Shown: in pieces, positions 53,907-63,590 of the stretch
Layout of the letters: every line of letters starts with the position of its first letter
How positions within the stretch are numbered: position 1 is the stretch's first letter
Source: Massilia niastensis DSM 21313
Lineage (GTDB): Bacteria; Pseudomonadota; Gammaproteobacteria; Burkholderiales; Burkholderiaceae_D
DNA length: 64,000 nucleotides
Reading direction: 5' to 3'
Assembly: GCF_000382345.1 (NCBI RefSeq)
Contig: NZ_KB908092.1
Coordinates: forward strand, 51,175 to 115,174
Translations under genes and position numbers: made by a program
The notes under the pieces: model-generated
What the model was told of the DNA's origin: nothing
The model's input: the letters and a program-made list of their open reading frames with translations, nothing else
Databases searched by the model: none

Positions 53907-54411
53907 GCAATATCTGCCGGTGCTGGACGCCGCCCACAAGGGCGATCCGGCGGCGCTGGAACAGCTGCTGCGGCTGTGCCAGCCGGACATCCGCCGCTAT
54001 GCGCAGCGTTCCTGCCTGATCAGCGACGTCGACGACGCCGTGCAGGAAGCGCTGCTGGTGCTGTCGCGCCGGCTGGAAGCGGTGCGCCTGCTGGCGGCGT
54101 TCTCGGGCTGGCTGTTCAAGGTGGTGCAGCGCGAATGCCGCCGCCTGGGACGCCGCGCGCTGCAGTACGACCCCTATGACGAAGAACGCGCCGAACAATG
54201 GCTGGCCTCGCACGACAACGCCGGCCTGCGCGTGGAGCTCGTCAACGCGCTGGACAGCCTGCCGCGCGATTACCTGGAAATCATCCTGCTGCGCGATTTC
54301 GAGGAGCGCAGCATCGCCGAAATCGCCGAAGAACTGGGCCTGACGCCGGCCGCCGCCAAGAGCCGGCTGCACCGCGCCCGCGCCATGGCCCGCGAATACC
54401 TGATCGGTTGA
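53893..54411 (+). CDS. ECF-family RNA polymerase sigma factor
   Basis: A 172-aa sigma-70-like protein lacking region 1 and the long nonconserved region. Region 2 includes VDDAVQEALLVLSRRLEAVR and FSGWLFKVVQRECRRLGRRA. Region 4 is LPRDYLEIILLRDFEERSIA followed by EIAEELGLTPAAAKSRLHRA. No anti-sigma gene is adjacent; the only partner candidate is the overlapping DUF2892 protein, which has no recognisable zinc-finger anti-sigma motif beyond a CxxC. Confidence 0.9.
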   Translation: MALSEQYLPVLDAAHKGDPAALEQLLRLCQPDIRRYAQRSCLISDVDDAVQEALLVLSRRLEAVRLLAAFSGWLFKVVQRECRRLGRRALQYDPYDEERAEQWLASHDNAGLRVELVNALDSLPRDYLEIILLRDFEERSIAEIAEELGLTPAAAKSRLHRARAMAREYLIG

Positions 54412-54429
54412 GGCACGGGCGCGCCGGCG

Positions 54430-56829
54430 TCAGCCATGCGCGCCGGCCAGCGCCTGGCGCAGCTTTTCGGTATCCATCGGCTTGACGAAGTGGTGCTCGA
54501 AGCCGACCGACTTGGACAGCACCCGGTCGTGCGCCTGGCCGTAGCCGGTGAGCGCGATGAACAGCGCGTCCGCGGTGGCGGGGTCGGCGCGCAGGCGCCG
54601 GGCCAGTTCATAGCCATCCATTTCGGGCAGGCCGATATCGAGGATGAACACCTGGGGCGGGGCCTGCTTCGCCGCCGCGATGGCGTCCAGCGGATGGGAC
54701 TGGACCGTGACCTGGTGCCCCTGGGCTTCCAGCAGGACCGCCAGCGACTCGGCCGCGTCCACGTTGTCGTCCACGATCATGACCTTGACCGGGCTTGCCG
54801 CGGCGGCCGGGGCGGCATGGCCCGCCTCGGGCAGCCGGTCCGACTGGCCGGGCAGGTAGGCCGGCAGCGAAATCGTGAAGGTGCTGCCGGTCCCGGGGCC
54901 GGCGCTCGCGGCGTGCACGGCGCCCCCGTGCAGCGCCACCATCGTCTTGACCAGGGCCAGGCCGAGGCCGAGGCCGCCCTGCGCCCGGTCCGGCGTGCGC
55001 TCGGCCTGGGTGAACAGTTCGAAGATATGCGGCAGCAGCTTGCCGTCGATGCCGATCCCGTTGTCGGTGACGGCGATGTGGATCATCCGGTCGTGGGCAT
55101 TCACGGTCAGCGCGATCTCCCCGCCCTGGGGCGTGTATTTCGCGGCATTGTTGAGCAGGTTGACGATGACCTGCACCAGGCGCGTCCGGTCCCCATACAC
55201 CGTCGACTGCGCGGAATCGGTGCGCACCGTCAGGCTATGGTGGCGCGACTCGATGAGCGGCCTGGATTGCTCGACGGCGCTGGACACCGCCAGCTTGATG
55301 TCGACCACTTCCTTGTCCAGCTCCACCAGGCCGCGCGTCACGCGCGAGACGTCCAGCAGGTCGTCCACCAGCGAGGTCATGTGCTTGACCTGGCGACTGA
55401 TGACTTCGCTGGCCTTCCGGGTCCGGGCATCGCTGGAAGCGGTCAGCCTCAGCATTTCGGCCGCCGTGCTGATCGGTGCGAGCGGATTGCGCAGCTCATG
55501 CGCCAGCATCGCCAGGAACTCGTCCTTCTTGCGGTTGGCTTCCCGCAGTTCCAGCTCGGCCTGGTAGCGTTCGGTCACGTCCACGGTGACGCCGCGCATG
55601 CGCACGGGCTTGCCCTGGGCGTCGTACTGGGCCTTCCCGCGGCTGTCGAGCCAGATCTGCCGGCCGTTGTCCGGGCGGATGAAGCGCACGACTTCCTGGT
55701 AGCTGCCTGCGCCGCCGAGCGCTCCCTCGTGGGCGAGGGCGATTTTCCTGCGGTCCTCGGGGTGGATGTACTCCCTGAGGGCGACCATGGTGCCCGGCAC
55801 GCATCCCAGCACGAGCCGGATGTTGTCGGAATACGCAAGCTGGTCCGTGGCGAAGTCCCAGTCCCAGACCACCATCTTTGCCGCATCCATGCCGTCCCGC
55901 AGGCGGTCTTCGCTTTCGCGCTTGGCCGCCTGGGCCTCGACCGTGTCGGTCACGTCATAGCCCTGGGCAAAGATGCCGATGGTGGTGCCGTACTGGTCCT
56001 TGTAGGGCTCGTACACCAGGTCGATATAGCGCTGGACGAGGGGACCGCCGCGTTCCCGCTGGATGGCGATCGGCATGGCGCGCGTGGTCCAGGCTTCGCC
56101 TGTCTGGTAGACCCGGTCCAGGAATTCCTCGTAGCCCTGGCCGGCCACTTCGGGCAGCGCTTCCCACACGGTCTTGCCGATCAGTTCGCGATGCCCGACC
56201 AGCTGGTAGTAGGCGCCATTGACCATTTCGAAGACGTGCTTCGGCCCCATGAGCACGGCCACGAACCCGGGCGCCTGGTTGAACAGGCTGCGCAGGTGCT
56301 CGCGTTCGTTGTTCAGGATGCGCGACAGCGCCTCGTGCATCTGGGCCCGGTTGAAATTCTCGGCGTTGCTGTTGCTTGGCGGCGTCAGCTGCAGCGTCGC
56401 CACCTGCGATTGCTGGTCGAAGCGATACAGCTCGGTGACATCGACCGGATTCTGGAACACGAACAGCGGCTTGCCGTTTTCGTCCAGCACCGGCGTATGG
56501 ACGGTGCTCCAGTAGCGCTCCTCGAATTTCCTGCCTTCCGGCGTGTCGACCGGAACCGCGTAGCGCACGAAGGCGCTGGTATCGGGCTCGCCCTTGGCCA
56601 GGGCGCGCAGCAGGGAGGCCTTGACCTCCGCGATATCGGTGGCTTCCGGGTTGTCGGGATCCGCAGGGAAGGCATCGAACACATAGCGGCCCACGATGTC
56701 CTCTTCGGTGCGCCGGACCGAGCGCAGGTAGGCGCCGCTGGCCCCGATGATCGTCAGGTCCGGGGCCATCACCAGGTAGGGATAGGGCGAGGCGCGAAAC
56801 AGCGCCTGGTAATCGGACAAATTCATCAT
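54430..56829 (-). CDS. Soluble PAS-domain hybrid histidine kinase
   Basis: A 799-aa kinase without membrane helices. Three PAS domains span about 1-135 (YQALFRASPYPYLVMAPDLT), 180-300 (LFNQAPGFVAVLMGPKHVFE) and 310-430 (VVWDWDFATDQLAYSDNIRL). The HisKA helix has FLAMLAHELRNPLAPISTAA, the ATPase domain NLLNNAAKYTPQGG, DNGIGIDGKLL and GGLGLGLALVKT. The C-terminal receiver is VMIVDDNVDAAESLAVLLEA with Asp in FILDIGLPEMDG. The input is cytoplasmic and unknown. Convergent with the ECF gene (18-bp gap); ATG 56826 is also possible. Confidence 0.9.
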   Translation of the reverse strand: MMNLSDYQALFRASPYPYLVMAPDLTIIGASGAYLRSVRRTEEDIVGRYVFDAFPADPDNPEATDIAEVKASLLRALAKGEPDTSAFVRYAVPVDTPEGRKFEERYWSTVHTPVLDENGKPLFVFQNPVDVTELYRFDQQSQVATLQLTPPSNSNAENFNRAQMHEALSRILNNEREHLRSLFNQAPGFVAVLMGPKHVFEMVNGAYYQLVGHRELIGKTVWEALPEVAGQGYEEFLDRVYQTGEAWTTRAMPIAIQRERGGPLVQRYIDLVYEPYKDQYGTTIGIFAQGYDVTDTVEAQAAKRESEDRLRDGMDAAKMVVWDWDFATDQLAYSDNIRLVLGCVPGTMVALREYIHPEDRRKIALAHEGALGGAGSYQEVVRFIRPDNGRQIWLDSRGKAQYDAQGKPVRMRGVTVDVTERYQAELELREANRKKDEFLAMLAHELRNPLAPISTAAEMLRLTASSDARTRKASEVISRQVKHMTSLVDDLLDVSRVTRGLVELDKEVVDIKLAVSSAVEQSRPLIESRHHSLTVRTDSAQSTVYGDRTRLVQVIVNLLNNAAKYTPQGGEIALTVNAHDRMIHIAVTDNGIGIDGKLLPHIFELFTQAERTPDRAQGGLGLGLALVKTMVALHGGAVHAASAGPGTGSTFTISLPAYLPGQSDRLPEAGHAAPAAAASPVKVMIVDDNVDAAESLAVLLEAQGHQVTVQSHPLDAIAAAKQAPPQVFILDIGLPEMDGYELARRLRADPATADALFIALTGYGQAHDRVLSKSVGFEHHFVKPMDTEKLRQALAGAHG

Positions 56830-57021
56830 GGACGAATTGTCGCACGCTTGTTCCTTCCCGCCGCGAACGGTAGGAACAGGCCTGGCCCGGCGCCGCCGGC
56901 CATGGCGTTTGCAACAGCGCGTTGCAATAACGCAATAAGAAGCGGGCGGACCAGGGCGAATGAAGTGTGGGTTATAATTTACCTATGGCAACTATCTGCA
57001 GGCCGGAGGAGGCCTGACCGA

Positions 57022-57726
57022 ATGGAAGAAACACAACATTCGCCCGAGTTGTTCCTGTTCCTGGCGTCGACCGCGCATGACATGAAGAACTCGATCAGCG
57101 TCCTGTCCGGCACGCTCGAGCGCCTGCTGGCCGGCGCTTCGCCGCAGACCGAAAAGGCTTATCCGCAGATGGCGCAGATGCTGTACCAGACGCGCCGCCT
57201 GAACGACAACCTGATGCAGCTGCTGGCGCTGTACAAGCGTGTCGGCAAGCCGGAGTACCCGTTCGACGTGCAGCCGCTCGAAGTGGGCCAGCTGGTCGAG
57301 CAGGTGGTGGCGCTGGAGCGCGTGCTGCTCGAATCGCGCGGCGTCAGCCTGGAACTCGACTACGACCCGCAGCTGATCTGGCATGTCGACGAGGACCTGA
57401 TCGTCGGCGTGGTCTCGCACGCGATCAACAACGCCGTCAACTACACGCGCGACCGCATCCGCCTGGCCGTGCGCGAACTCGACGGCCTGCTCGAGATCCG
57501 CGTCGAGGACAATGGCGCGGGCTTCCCGCCGGCGCTGCTGGCGGCGGGCGGCGTGCCGTCCGGCGACGCGGCCGGCGTGAACTTCCTGACCAACAGCGCC
57601 GGCCTGGGCCTGTATTTTTCCGGCGAAGTGGCGAACATGCACCGCCACCGCGGGCGCCGCGGCGCCGTGCGGCTGGAGAACGGCGGCTGCTTGAACGGCG
57701 GCTGCTTCATCCTGACCCTGCCATGA
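57022..57726 (+). CDS. Short soluble sensor-less histidine kinase
   Basis: A 234-aa kinase from ATG 57022 (GGAGGAGG 9 bases upstream). It has only a phosphoacceptor helix (FLASTAHDMKNSISVLSGTL) and a HATPase domain (VSHAINNAVNYTRDRIRLAV, VEDNGAGFPPAL, NSAGLGLYFSGEVANMHRHR). No sensor domain or membrane helix is present, so another protein must supply the signal. It overlaps the TPR response-regulator gene by 4 bp (ATGA), making a coupled two-component pair. Confidence 0.87.
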   Translation: MEETQHSPELFLFLASTAHDMKNSISVLSGTLERLLAGASPQTEKAYPQMAQMLYQTRRLNDNLMQLLALYKRVGKPEYPFDVQPLEVGQLVEQVVALERVLLESRGVSLELDYDPQLIWHVDEDLIVGVVSHAINNAVNYTRDRIRLAVRELDGLLEIRVEDNGAGFPPALLAAGGVPSGDAAGVNFLTNSAGLGLYFSGEVANMHRHRGRRGAVRLENGGCLNGGCFILTLP

Positions 57727-59429
57727 ACGCCGCCCTCAACCCTCCCGCTCCCGCCCTCGACCAGGTCGACTGGGCCGGCAAGAACTACCTCGTGGTCGAC
57801 GATTTCATCGGCGTGCGCCAGCTGCTGCGCGAGAGCCTGCGCAGCCTGGGCGCGAGGAACATCGACCAGGCCTCCAGCGGCGGCGAGGCCATGGCCCTGC
57901 TCACCAGGCTGCGCTACGACGTGGTGCTGTGCGACTACAACCTGGGCGAAGGCAAGAACGGCCAGCAGGTGCTGGAAGAGGCGCGCATGCGCAACCTGCT
58001 GCTGCCCTCCAGCGTGTTCCTGATGGTGTCGGCCGAGAAGAGCGTGGAATCGGTGATGGGTGCGGCCGAGCACCAGCCGGACGCCTATCTGGTCAAGCCG
58101 ATCACCGAGGGCGTGCTGCTCACCCGCCTGAACCGGGTGTGGCGCCGGAAGCAGGTGTTCCGCCTGATCGACCAGGCCTATGCCGAGAAGGACTACCTGC
58201 GCGCGGCGCGCCTGTGCGACGAGCAGATCGCGGCCCAGCGCGTGCACGAGATCGACCTGCTGCGCATGAAGGCGCGGCTGATGGAGAAAAGCGGGCAGCC
58301 GGGCAAGGCGCGCGACGTCTACGAAAAGCTGCTGGCCCAGCGCGAGTACCAGTGGGCGCGCGCCGGGCTGGCGAAGATCCGCATGGCGGACGGCGAATTC
58401 GAGCAGGCGCGCCAGATGCTCCAGACCGTGATCGCCGAGAACCGCTACTACATCGACGCCTACGACCAGCTGGCGCTGGCCTACCAGGGCATGGGCCTGC
58501 ACGAGGAGGCGGCCGCGATCCTGGACCGCGCGGCAAAACTGTCGCCGAACTCGGTGCCGCGCCAGCGCAACCTGGGCCAGGCCTGCCTGCGCCTGGGGAA
58601 CATCGCGCTGGCCGAGAAGGCCTTCCGCAAGTGCATCGCGATCGGCGAGTACTCGATCCGCAAGACCCCGGACGCCTACCTCGGCCTGGCGCGCGTGTGC
58701 GGCCTGAAGAACGATCCCAAGGAAGCGCTGCAGCTGCTGCTGGCGGCCCAGCGCGAGTTCGGCGCCGACCATGAGGACATGCCGCTGCGCGCCAAGATCA
58801 CCGAGGGGCTGGTGTACCACGAGAGCGGCGACTACCGGCGCGCGCGCAAGGCCGGCGACGAGCTGGAAGAGCTGTTGCGCAGCAATGCCGAGCGTCCCGA
58901 CACCGCGACCTGCCTGGAGATGGCGACCCTGCTGTTCGCGGTCGGGGTCAAGGACGCGCCGGTCGAGCTGCTCTGCTACATCGTCCGCAACAACCACGAC
59001 AACACCCTGCTGCAGGACGAGGTCCAGAAGATCTTCGACAAGGCGCGCATGGGCGAGGAGGGCCAGGTGCTGGTGCGCGCCGCGCGCAAGGAAGCGGTCG
59101 ACCTGATGAACCAGGGCGTGCTGCTGTGGAAGACCGGCAAGCTGCCCGACGCGGTGGCGTGGATGCGCGATGCGCGCAAGACCCTGCCGAACAATGTGCG
59201 CATCCTGTTCAACGCGGTCCAGATCATGATCTCGCACATGCAGCAGCGCGGCCACGATCCCGACCTCGACGCCGAGGCGCACGGGATCCTGGAGCGCATC
59301 GACCGCCTGCAGCCGGGGCAGCAGCGCTTCGCGCAGCTGATGGAGCAGCTCGGCGCGCTGCTGCCGCAAGCGGCCGCGCCGCAAGCCGATCCGCCCGCCG
59401 CCGAAGAAGACGGCGCGGCCGCCGCCTGA
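57723..59429 (+). CDS. Response regulator with TPR output domain
   Basis: A 568-aa protein. The N-terminal receiver (about 15-145) has YLVVDDFIGVRQLLRESLRS, phospho-Asp in VVLCDYNLGEGKNGQQ, Thr/Ser region FLMVSAEK and Lys in YLVKPITEG. The rest is a run of TPR repeats (about 155-540), for example AYDQLALAYQGMGLHEEAAA and RNLGQACLRLGNIALAEKAF. No DNA-binding or enzymatic domain is present, so output is by protein-protein contact. Coupled to the sensor-less kinase upstream; the pair probably tunes a larger complex, identity unknown. Confidence 0.88.
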   Translation: MNAALNPPAPALDQVDWAGKNYLVVDDFIGVRQLLRESLRSLGARNIDQASSGGEAMALLTRLRYDVVLCDYNLGEGKNGQQVLEEARMRNLLLPSSVFLMVSAEKSVESVMGAAEHQPDAYLVKPITEGVLLTRLNRVWRRKQVFRLIDQAYAEKDYLRAARLCDEQIAAQRVHEIDLLRMKARLMEKSGQPGKARDVYEKLLAQREYQWARAGLAKIRMADGEFEQARQMLQTVIAENRYYIDAYDQLALAYQGMGLHEEAAAILDRAAKLSPNSVPRQRNLGQACLRLGNIALAEKAFRKCIAIGEYSIRKTPDAYLGLARVCGLKNDPKEALQLLLAAQREFGADHEDMPLRAKITEGLVYHESGDYRRARKAGDELEELLRSNAERPDTATCLEMATLLFAVGVKDAPVELLCYIVRNNHDNTLLQDEVQKIFDKARMGEEGQVLVRAARKEAVDLMNQGVLLWKTGKLPDAVAWMRDARKTLPNNVRILFNAVQIMISHMQQRGHDPDLDAEAHGILERIDRLQPGQQRFAQLMEQLGALLPQAAAPQADPPAAEEDGAAAA

Positions 59430-59433
59430 GCGC

Positions 59434-62400
59434 TCAGCGGCAGCGCTCGCGCACGCCGCCGGCCTGCCCGCCGGCCTCGCATGCGGCGGCCGGCGGGCGC
59501 GCCGCCGGGCCATGGCGGCGCAGCAGCTGGGCGCACAGCGCCGCGATGCCGGCTTCGCCATCGGGTCCGCGCGCGGCCCTGGCGGCGGCGCCCAGCGCGC
59601 TGTGGGCGATGTGCAGGCCGAGCGCGCGGTAGCTTTCGAACTGGGCTTCGTCGAACCACTGGTCGGCGGTGCTCTGGTGCGGAAAGTCGGGATGCAGCTT
59701 GCGGTAGTTGAGCAGGTCGGCGTTCTCGTCGCCGACGATGGCCGGCTTGATGTACAGCAGCGTGCCGTCCACGCCGTCCCGGTCGGCCAGGCTGTAGCGG
59801 ATGCTGCCGGCCGCGCAGCTGGCGCCGCACAGGCCCCTGTCCTTGTCCGGCTCGAAGCGCGACACGTCGAGGTCGATGCGCACGTGCAGGTCGGTCGCGC
59901 AGCGGCGGATCGTATTGCCCAGGTCCTCGAAGGCGAGCTGGCGGTCGCTCGCGACGTCGACCGCGATCACCAGGCGGCAGCGCCGCCGCACCAGTTCGTA
60001 GATGCCGAGGTTGTCGAAATGGCCGCCGTCGGACAGGTGGACGTAGCTGGCGTCGGCATTGGTCAGGCCGAACAGTTCCGCCAGCAGCGAGAACAGGCCG
60101 ATCGGCGGCGAGGAGCTGGTCCAGGCGGGCCGGCGCGGATTCGGGCACCAGCGCCCCAGACGCACGTTGAACATCGTCATCAGGAAGTTCAGCGGCGGCG
60201 ACGAGTGCGCGCCCACGTTCGGGCTGGCGGCCGCGCCGGACAGGGCCACCGCCATGCCCAGCCTGACCCCGGCGTCGTCGTCGGCGCCCACGCCCGAGCG
60301 CGACGCGTACAGCTGGGTGGGGCGGTAGCAGCCGCGCGCCGCTTCGCCGGGCCCGTGCGGCGCCCAGGCATGCGGCAGCGGCGGCAGCTCGAAGCCGCAC
60401 CAGCGCGGCGTGAACGAGAACGAGGCCGCCTTGCGCGTCTGCCACGCCAGTTCCTCGCCGCTGACCAGGTTGAGCGAAGTGTTGATGATGGGGTAGGGGC
60501 GCTGGCAGCGCAGGTCGGCCAGCAGCAGGTCGTCGGCCGGGTCGAAGCCGGTGAAGGGATGCGGCTGGCGCGACCTGGAACTGGCGCCGAAATAGGCGCG
60601 CACCACGCGGTTCCGGTACAGCATGTAGAGCGAGAACTTGTTGATGTCGACCCGCCAGCCGAGCAGCAGGGCGGCGCCGAGGAAGAGGCAGAAGGCCAGC
60701 GCCAGGCGCGCGCCGTCGGTCGCCAGGGTCGCGCGCGCATGGGCGCCGAACACGCAGGCCAGGTCGGGTTGCGGGCAGTGCGCCGCGGGCGGCGCCACCG
60801 CCGCCTGCACCAGGGCGCTGAGCAGGGCGAAGATCCCGACCGTGAACACATAGGGCGCCAGGCGCGCCGCAACATCGAGGCGCGAATACGGCACCAAACG
60901 TGGGCTGGAACCGGGGCCGGTGCCGGTGCCGCTGCCGGCCTTCAGGCCGAAGGCCGTCATCGCCAGCCAGCCCAGCAGGGTGCCGAGGTTCTTCCACGGC
61001 GCATGGGTCAGCCAGGCCCAGTGCAGCAGCGGCGCGAAGAAGAAGCTGACGCCGAACATCGCCAGCCAGCCCAGCGCGAAGATGGTGGCCCAGGCGCCCT
61101 GGCGGCTCCACCATTCGCGGCTGGCGTCGCTGTACAGGCGTCCGAGCAGGCCGATCATCAGGGTCATGGTGCCGGCGAACAGGGCCATCATCAGCGGCAT
61201 GCCGAAGGTCGTCAGCGCGATCGCGTTGTTCAGCACCGGATGGGTGGCCGGGTCGGGCAGCAGGGAGAGGCCCGCCAGCAGCAGCATGCTGCCCAGGGTC
61301 AGCGCCGCCATCGCGCAGGCGAAGTGCGACAGGCCTTCGCCGAGTTCGGCGCGCGTCAGGTCGCGCAGCGAATCGCGGCAGCGCAGGTGGGCGTGGAACC
61401 GGAGTCCGATGGCCAGCAGCAGCAGCAGCGCCACCAGCACCCACACGGCCTGCGCCAGCCGCTCGCCGGTCGGGTGGCCGAACAGGGACACCTCGGGCGC
61501 GAACGCGCGTCCCGCTTCCAGCAGCAGCAGCAGCACCGCGCAGGCAGCCGTGGCGCACAAGGTGTAGCCGGCGCGCCGGTAGGGACTGGCGCGGTCGTGC
61601 GCCAGGTACCAGCCGCAGGCCCAGACGATGAAGTAGACCAGGCCGGGCGCCAGCAGCCAGGCCCAGCGTCCCTCGAGCCGCGCCGGCAGCAGCATTCCCG
61701 CGGGCGCGCCGCCATGCCGCCACAGGCCGACGCTGCCGAGGAAGCCGGCCAGCATCAGGGGCAGGTTGATACACCACAGTACCGCGCCCTGCGACAGCGG
61801 AAAGCGGCGCAGCCCGCGCGAGCTTTCCGGCTTGCTGGAGATCGACAGCGCGATGCAGAACACGGCGCCGAGGAACAGCAGCACGCCCGCGATCCAGGCC
61901 AGGTCGGACCAGGCGGCCCAGGGGCCGCCCGGTCCCACGACCCGGTGCACGCCGAACACGGCGGCGCGCGGCAGCAGCAGCAGGGCGCACAGCCAGGCCA
62001 CCAGCATGGCCAGATTCAGGCCCGTGTTGCGCACATAGGTGCTGACCAGGGTCCAGGTATCGGCGCTGAACACGCCGCCGCGCGGCGACAGGTAGTTGCT
62101 GTACTGGCGCAGGAAGCGCACCGCCTGGGCTTCGGGCATGCCTGCGCGCTGCGCCAGCATGGCCTCGGCGGCCGCCACGTCGCCGCCATGCGCGTGGATG
62201 CACTTGCTCAGCCAGCCGCCGATGAAGCCGCCGCCCGACACGGTCGACAGGTAATCCATCCGGCGCAGCAGGCCCTGGCCCGCCAGCGCCTGCAGCACGC
62301 CCAGTCCGAAGGTGGCGCTGCGCACGCCGCCGCCCGACAGCGCCAGGCCCGCCAGCGCGCCGGCGTGGGCGCGCTGCAGCAGCTGTCCGCGGTCGGCGGG

Positions 62401-62691
62401 GCAGGGACAGGCGCCGGCCCCGGCTTGCGGTTCGGGGCGCAGCAGGTCGAGTTCCTCTTCGAATACTTCGCCGAACACGGCGCCGGCACAGGCATCCAGG
62501 CAGCGCATGGTGGCGGCATCGAGCGTGGCGGAGGCCGGGAGCCCATGGCGGCGCCGCAGCGTGGCGAAGGCCGGCGCCAGCTCCGACAGGGTGCCGGCCT
62601 GCGGCGGCGGCTGGCAGCCGGCCGCCTCGAGCTTGCGGCGCAGCTCGGCGACCTGGTCCGGCGTCAGGCTGGAAAAGTCGGCTGGATACAT
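59434..62691 (-). CDS. Large polytopic patatin-like phospholipase
   Basis: A 1085-aa membrane protein. An N-terminal helical domain (about 1-110) is followed by the patatin start LALSGGGVRSATFGLGVLQA (oxyanion loop) and the nucleophile elbow STVSGGGFIGGWLSK (Ser in GxSxG-like VSGGG). The middle (about 225-690) holds roughly ten or more hydrophobic helices that split the catalytic domain. The second catalytic residue follows in HLSDGGHFDNLGIYELVRRR (DGG motif), then CRLVIAVDVASD. The Ser-Asp dyad is therefore complete. Lipid hydrolase activity at the membrane is likely. Convergent with the TPR regulator gene, stop codons 4 bp apart. Confidence 0.87.
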   Translation of the reverse strand: MYPADFSSLTPDQVAELRRKLEAAGCQPPPQAGTLSELAPAFATLRRRHGLPASATLDAATMRCLDACAGAVFGEVFEEELDLLRPEPQAGAGACPCPADRGQLLQRAHAGALAGLALSGGGVRSATFGLGVLQALAGQGLLRRMDYLSTVSGGGFIGGWLSKCIHAHGGDVAAAEAMLAQRAGMPEAQAVRFLRQYSNYLSPRGGVFSADTWTLVSTYVRNTGLNLAMLVAWLCALLLLPRAAVFGVHRVVGPGGPWAAWSDLAWIAGVLLFLGAVFCIALSISSKPESSRGLRRFPLSQGAVLWCINLPLMLAGFLGSVGLWRHGGAPAGMLLPARLEGRWAWLLAPGLVYFIVWACGWYLAHDRASPYRRAGYTLCATAACAVLLLLLEAGRAFAPEVSLFGHPTGERLAQAVWVLVALLLLLAIGLRFHAHLRCRDSLRDLTRAELGEGLSHFACAMAALTLGSMLLLAGLSLLPDPATHPVLNNAIALTTFGMPLMMALFAGTMTLMIGLLGRLYSDASREWWSRQGAWATIFALGWLAMFGVSFFFAPLLHWAWLTHAPWKNLGTLLGWLAMTAFGLKAGSGTGTGPGSSPRLVPYSRLDVAARLAPYVFTVGIFALLSALVQAAVAPPAAHCPQPDLACVFGAHARATLATDGARLALAFCLFLGAALLLGWRVDINKFSLYMLYRNRVVRAYFGASSRSRQPHPFTGFDPADDLLLADLRCQRPYPIINTSLNLVSGEELAWQTRKAASFSFTPRWCGFELPPLPHAWAPHGPGEAARGCYRPTQLYASRSGVGADDDAGVRLGMAVALSGAAASPNVGAHSSPPLNFLMTMFNVRLGRWCPNPRRPAWTSSSPPIGLFSLLAELFGLTNADASYVHLSDGGHFDNLGIYELVRRRCRLVIAVDVASDRQLAFEDLGNTIRRCATDLHVRIDLDVSRFEPDKDRGLCGASCAAGSIRYSLADRDGVDGTLLYIKPAIVGDENADLLNYRKLHPDFPHQSTADQWFDEAQFESYRALGLHIAHSALGAAARAARGPDGEAGIAALCAQLLRRHGPAARPPAAACEAGGQAGGVRERCR

Positions 62692-62810
62692 GCGCGCTCC
62701 GGCTGGACAGTGGAGCGGCCGGGCGCAACAGGGCGTTCCGGTCCGCCCGGACAGTTCAGCACGGCTGGCGCGCAGGCGCCAGCGGCGGCGTCAAACGCTG
62801 TGCATGGAAC

Positions 62811-63590
62811 TCAGCCTTTGTCGGCCTTGCTGCGCGCGCGCGTGCCGCGGCCGGAAGTGGAGTTGCCGGAAGAGGAATGGTTGTCGCCGTTCCCGCCGGA
62901 TCCGTTGCCGGACCTGGCGTCGGCCGGCGCGCCGCCGGAGACGTCGAGCGGCGAACCGGCCGCCTTGTCGGTCTTGTTCGCCGGTTCCGTCTTCTCGGGT
63001 TTGGCGACGCTCTCGGCCGGTATGGCATTCGATACTGCCTGGCGGAACTGATCTTGCAACAAATTCCACCATGCAACTGCCGCCGGCATCGCCGCGTTCG
63101 CGATGCCCGCCATGGCATCCTGCGCCTGCGCCTGCGCCGCGGCCGGCCCGGCCGATGCGGGTGCGGATGTGGGTGCCGATGCGGGCTGGGGCGGCTGCGC
63201 GGGTGGAGGCGGCGGAGCCGGATTGGCGGGCGCGGCCGCGCTGGCGGCCTGGGTGAAGAACTGGGTGAAGGGCGCCATCATCGCTTCGCCGCCGCCGGGG
63301 TTCCCCATCGCCTGGGCCATGCTTTCGCCCATCGTCTTGAGGGTGGCGATGGTGCCGCGCTGGACTTCCAGCGCCTGTATCGTGCCGCGCAACATGCCGA
63401 TATTCATGTTCAGCCACGACTCCACGGCCTTCAGGTCGGTGATCTTCTTGTCCAGATCCTCGGTCGACAGCGTGTTGCCCGCCATGCCCGGCACCCCGAC
63501 GCCGGGGATGTTCATGCTACCCCAGAGATTCTTGACGAACTCCAGCGAATCGGTCATTCCGGGCACGTTGGGCATGGGGGGCTTGAGCAT
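62811..63590 (-). CDS. phaM: PhaM-family PHA-granule-associated protein
   Basis: A 259-aa protein from ATG 63590. The N-terminal region MPNVPGMTDSLEFVKNLWGS, then STEDLDKKITDLKAVESWLN and MNIGMLRGTIQALEVQRGTI, matches PhaM. The middle is Ala/Pro rich, the helix AAVAWWNLLQDQFRQAVSNA follows, and the tail is basic and Ser/Gly-rich (RGTRARSKADKG). In Ralstonia, PhaM activates PHB synthase PhaC, sits on granules and attaches them to the nucleoid through its basic C-terminus. The same is expected here, although the tail lacks a long PAKKA-type repeat. A longer in-frame start at 63644 is not needed. Confidence 0.85.
   Translation of the reverse strand: MLKPPMPNVPGMTDSLEFVKNLWGSMNIPGVGVPGMAGNTLSTEDLDKKITDLKAVESWLNMNIGMLRGTIQALEVQRGTIATLKTMGESMAQAMGNPGGGEAMMAPFTQFFTQAASAAAPANPAPPPPPAQPPQPASAPTSAPASAGPAAAQAQAQDAMAGIANAAMPAAVAWWNLLQDQFRQAVSNAIPAESVAKPEKTEPANKTDKAAGSPLDVSGGAPADARSGNGSGGNGDNHSSSGNSTSGRGTRARSKADKG

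Noticed and set aside
59512..63051. 1179-codon plus-strand open frame
   Set aside because: Antisense to the patatin gene and phaM, which have clear catalytic motifs or family signatures; typical of high-GC third-position bias.
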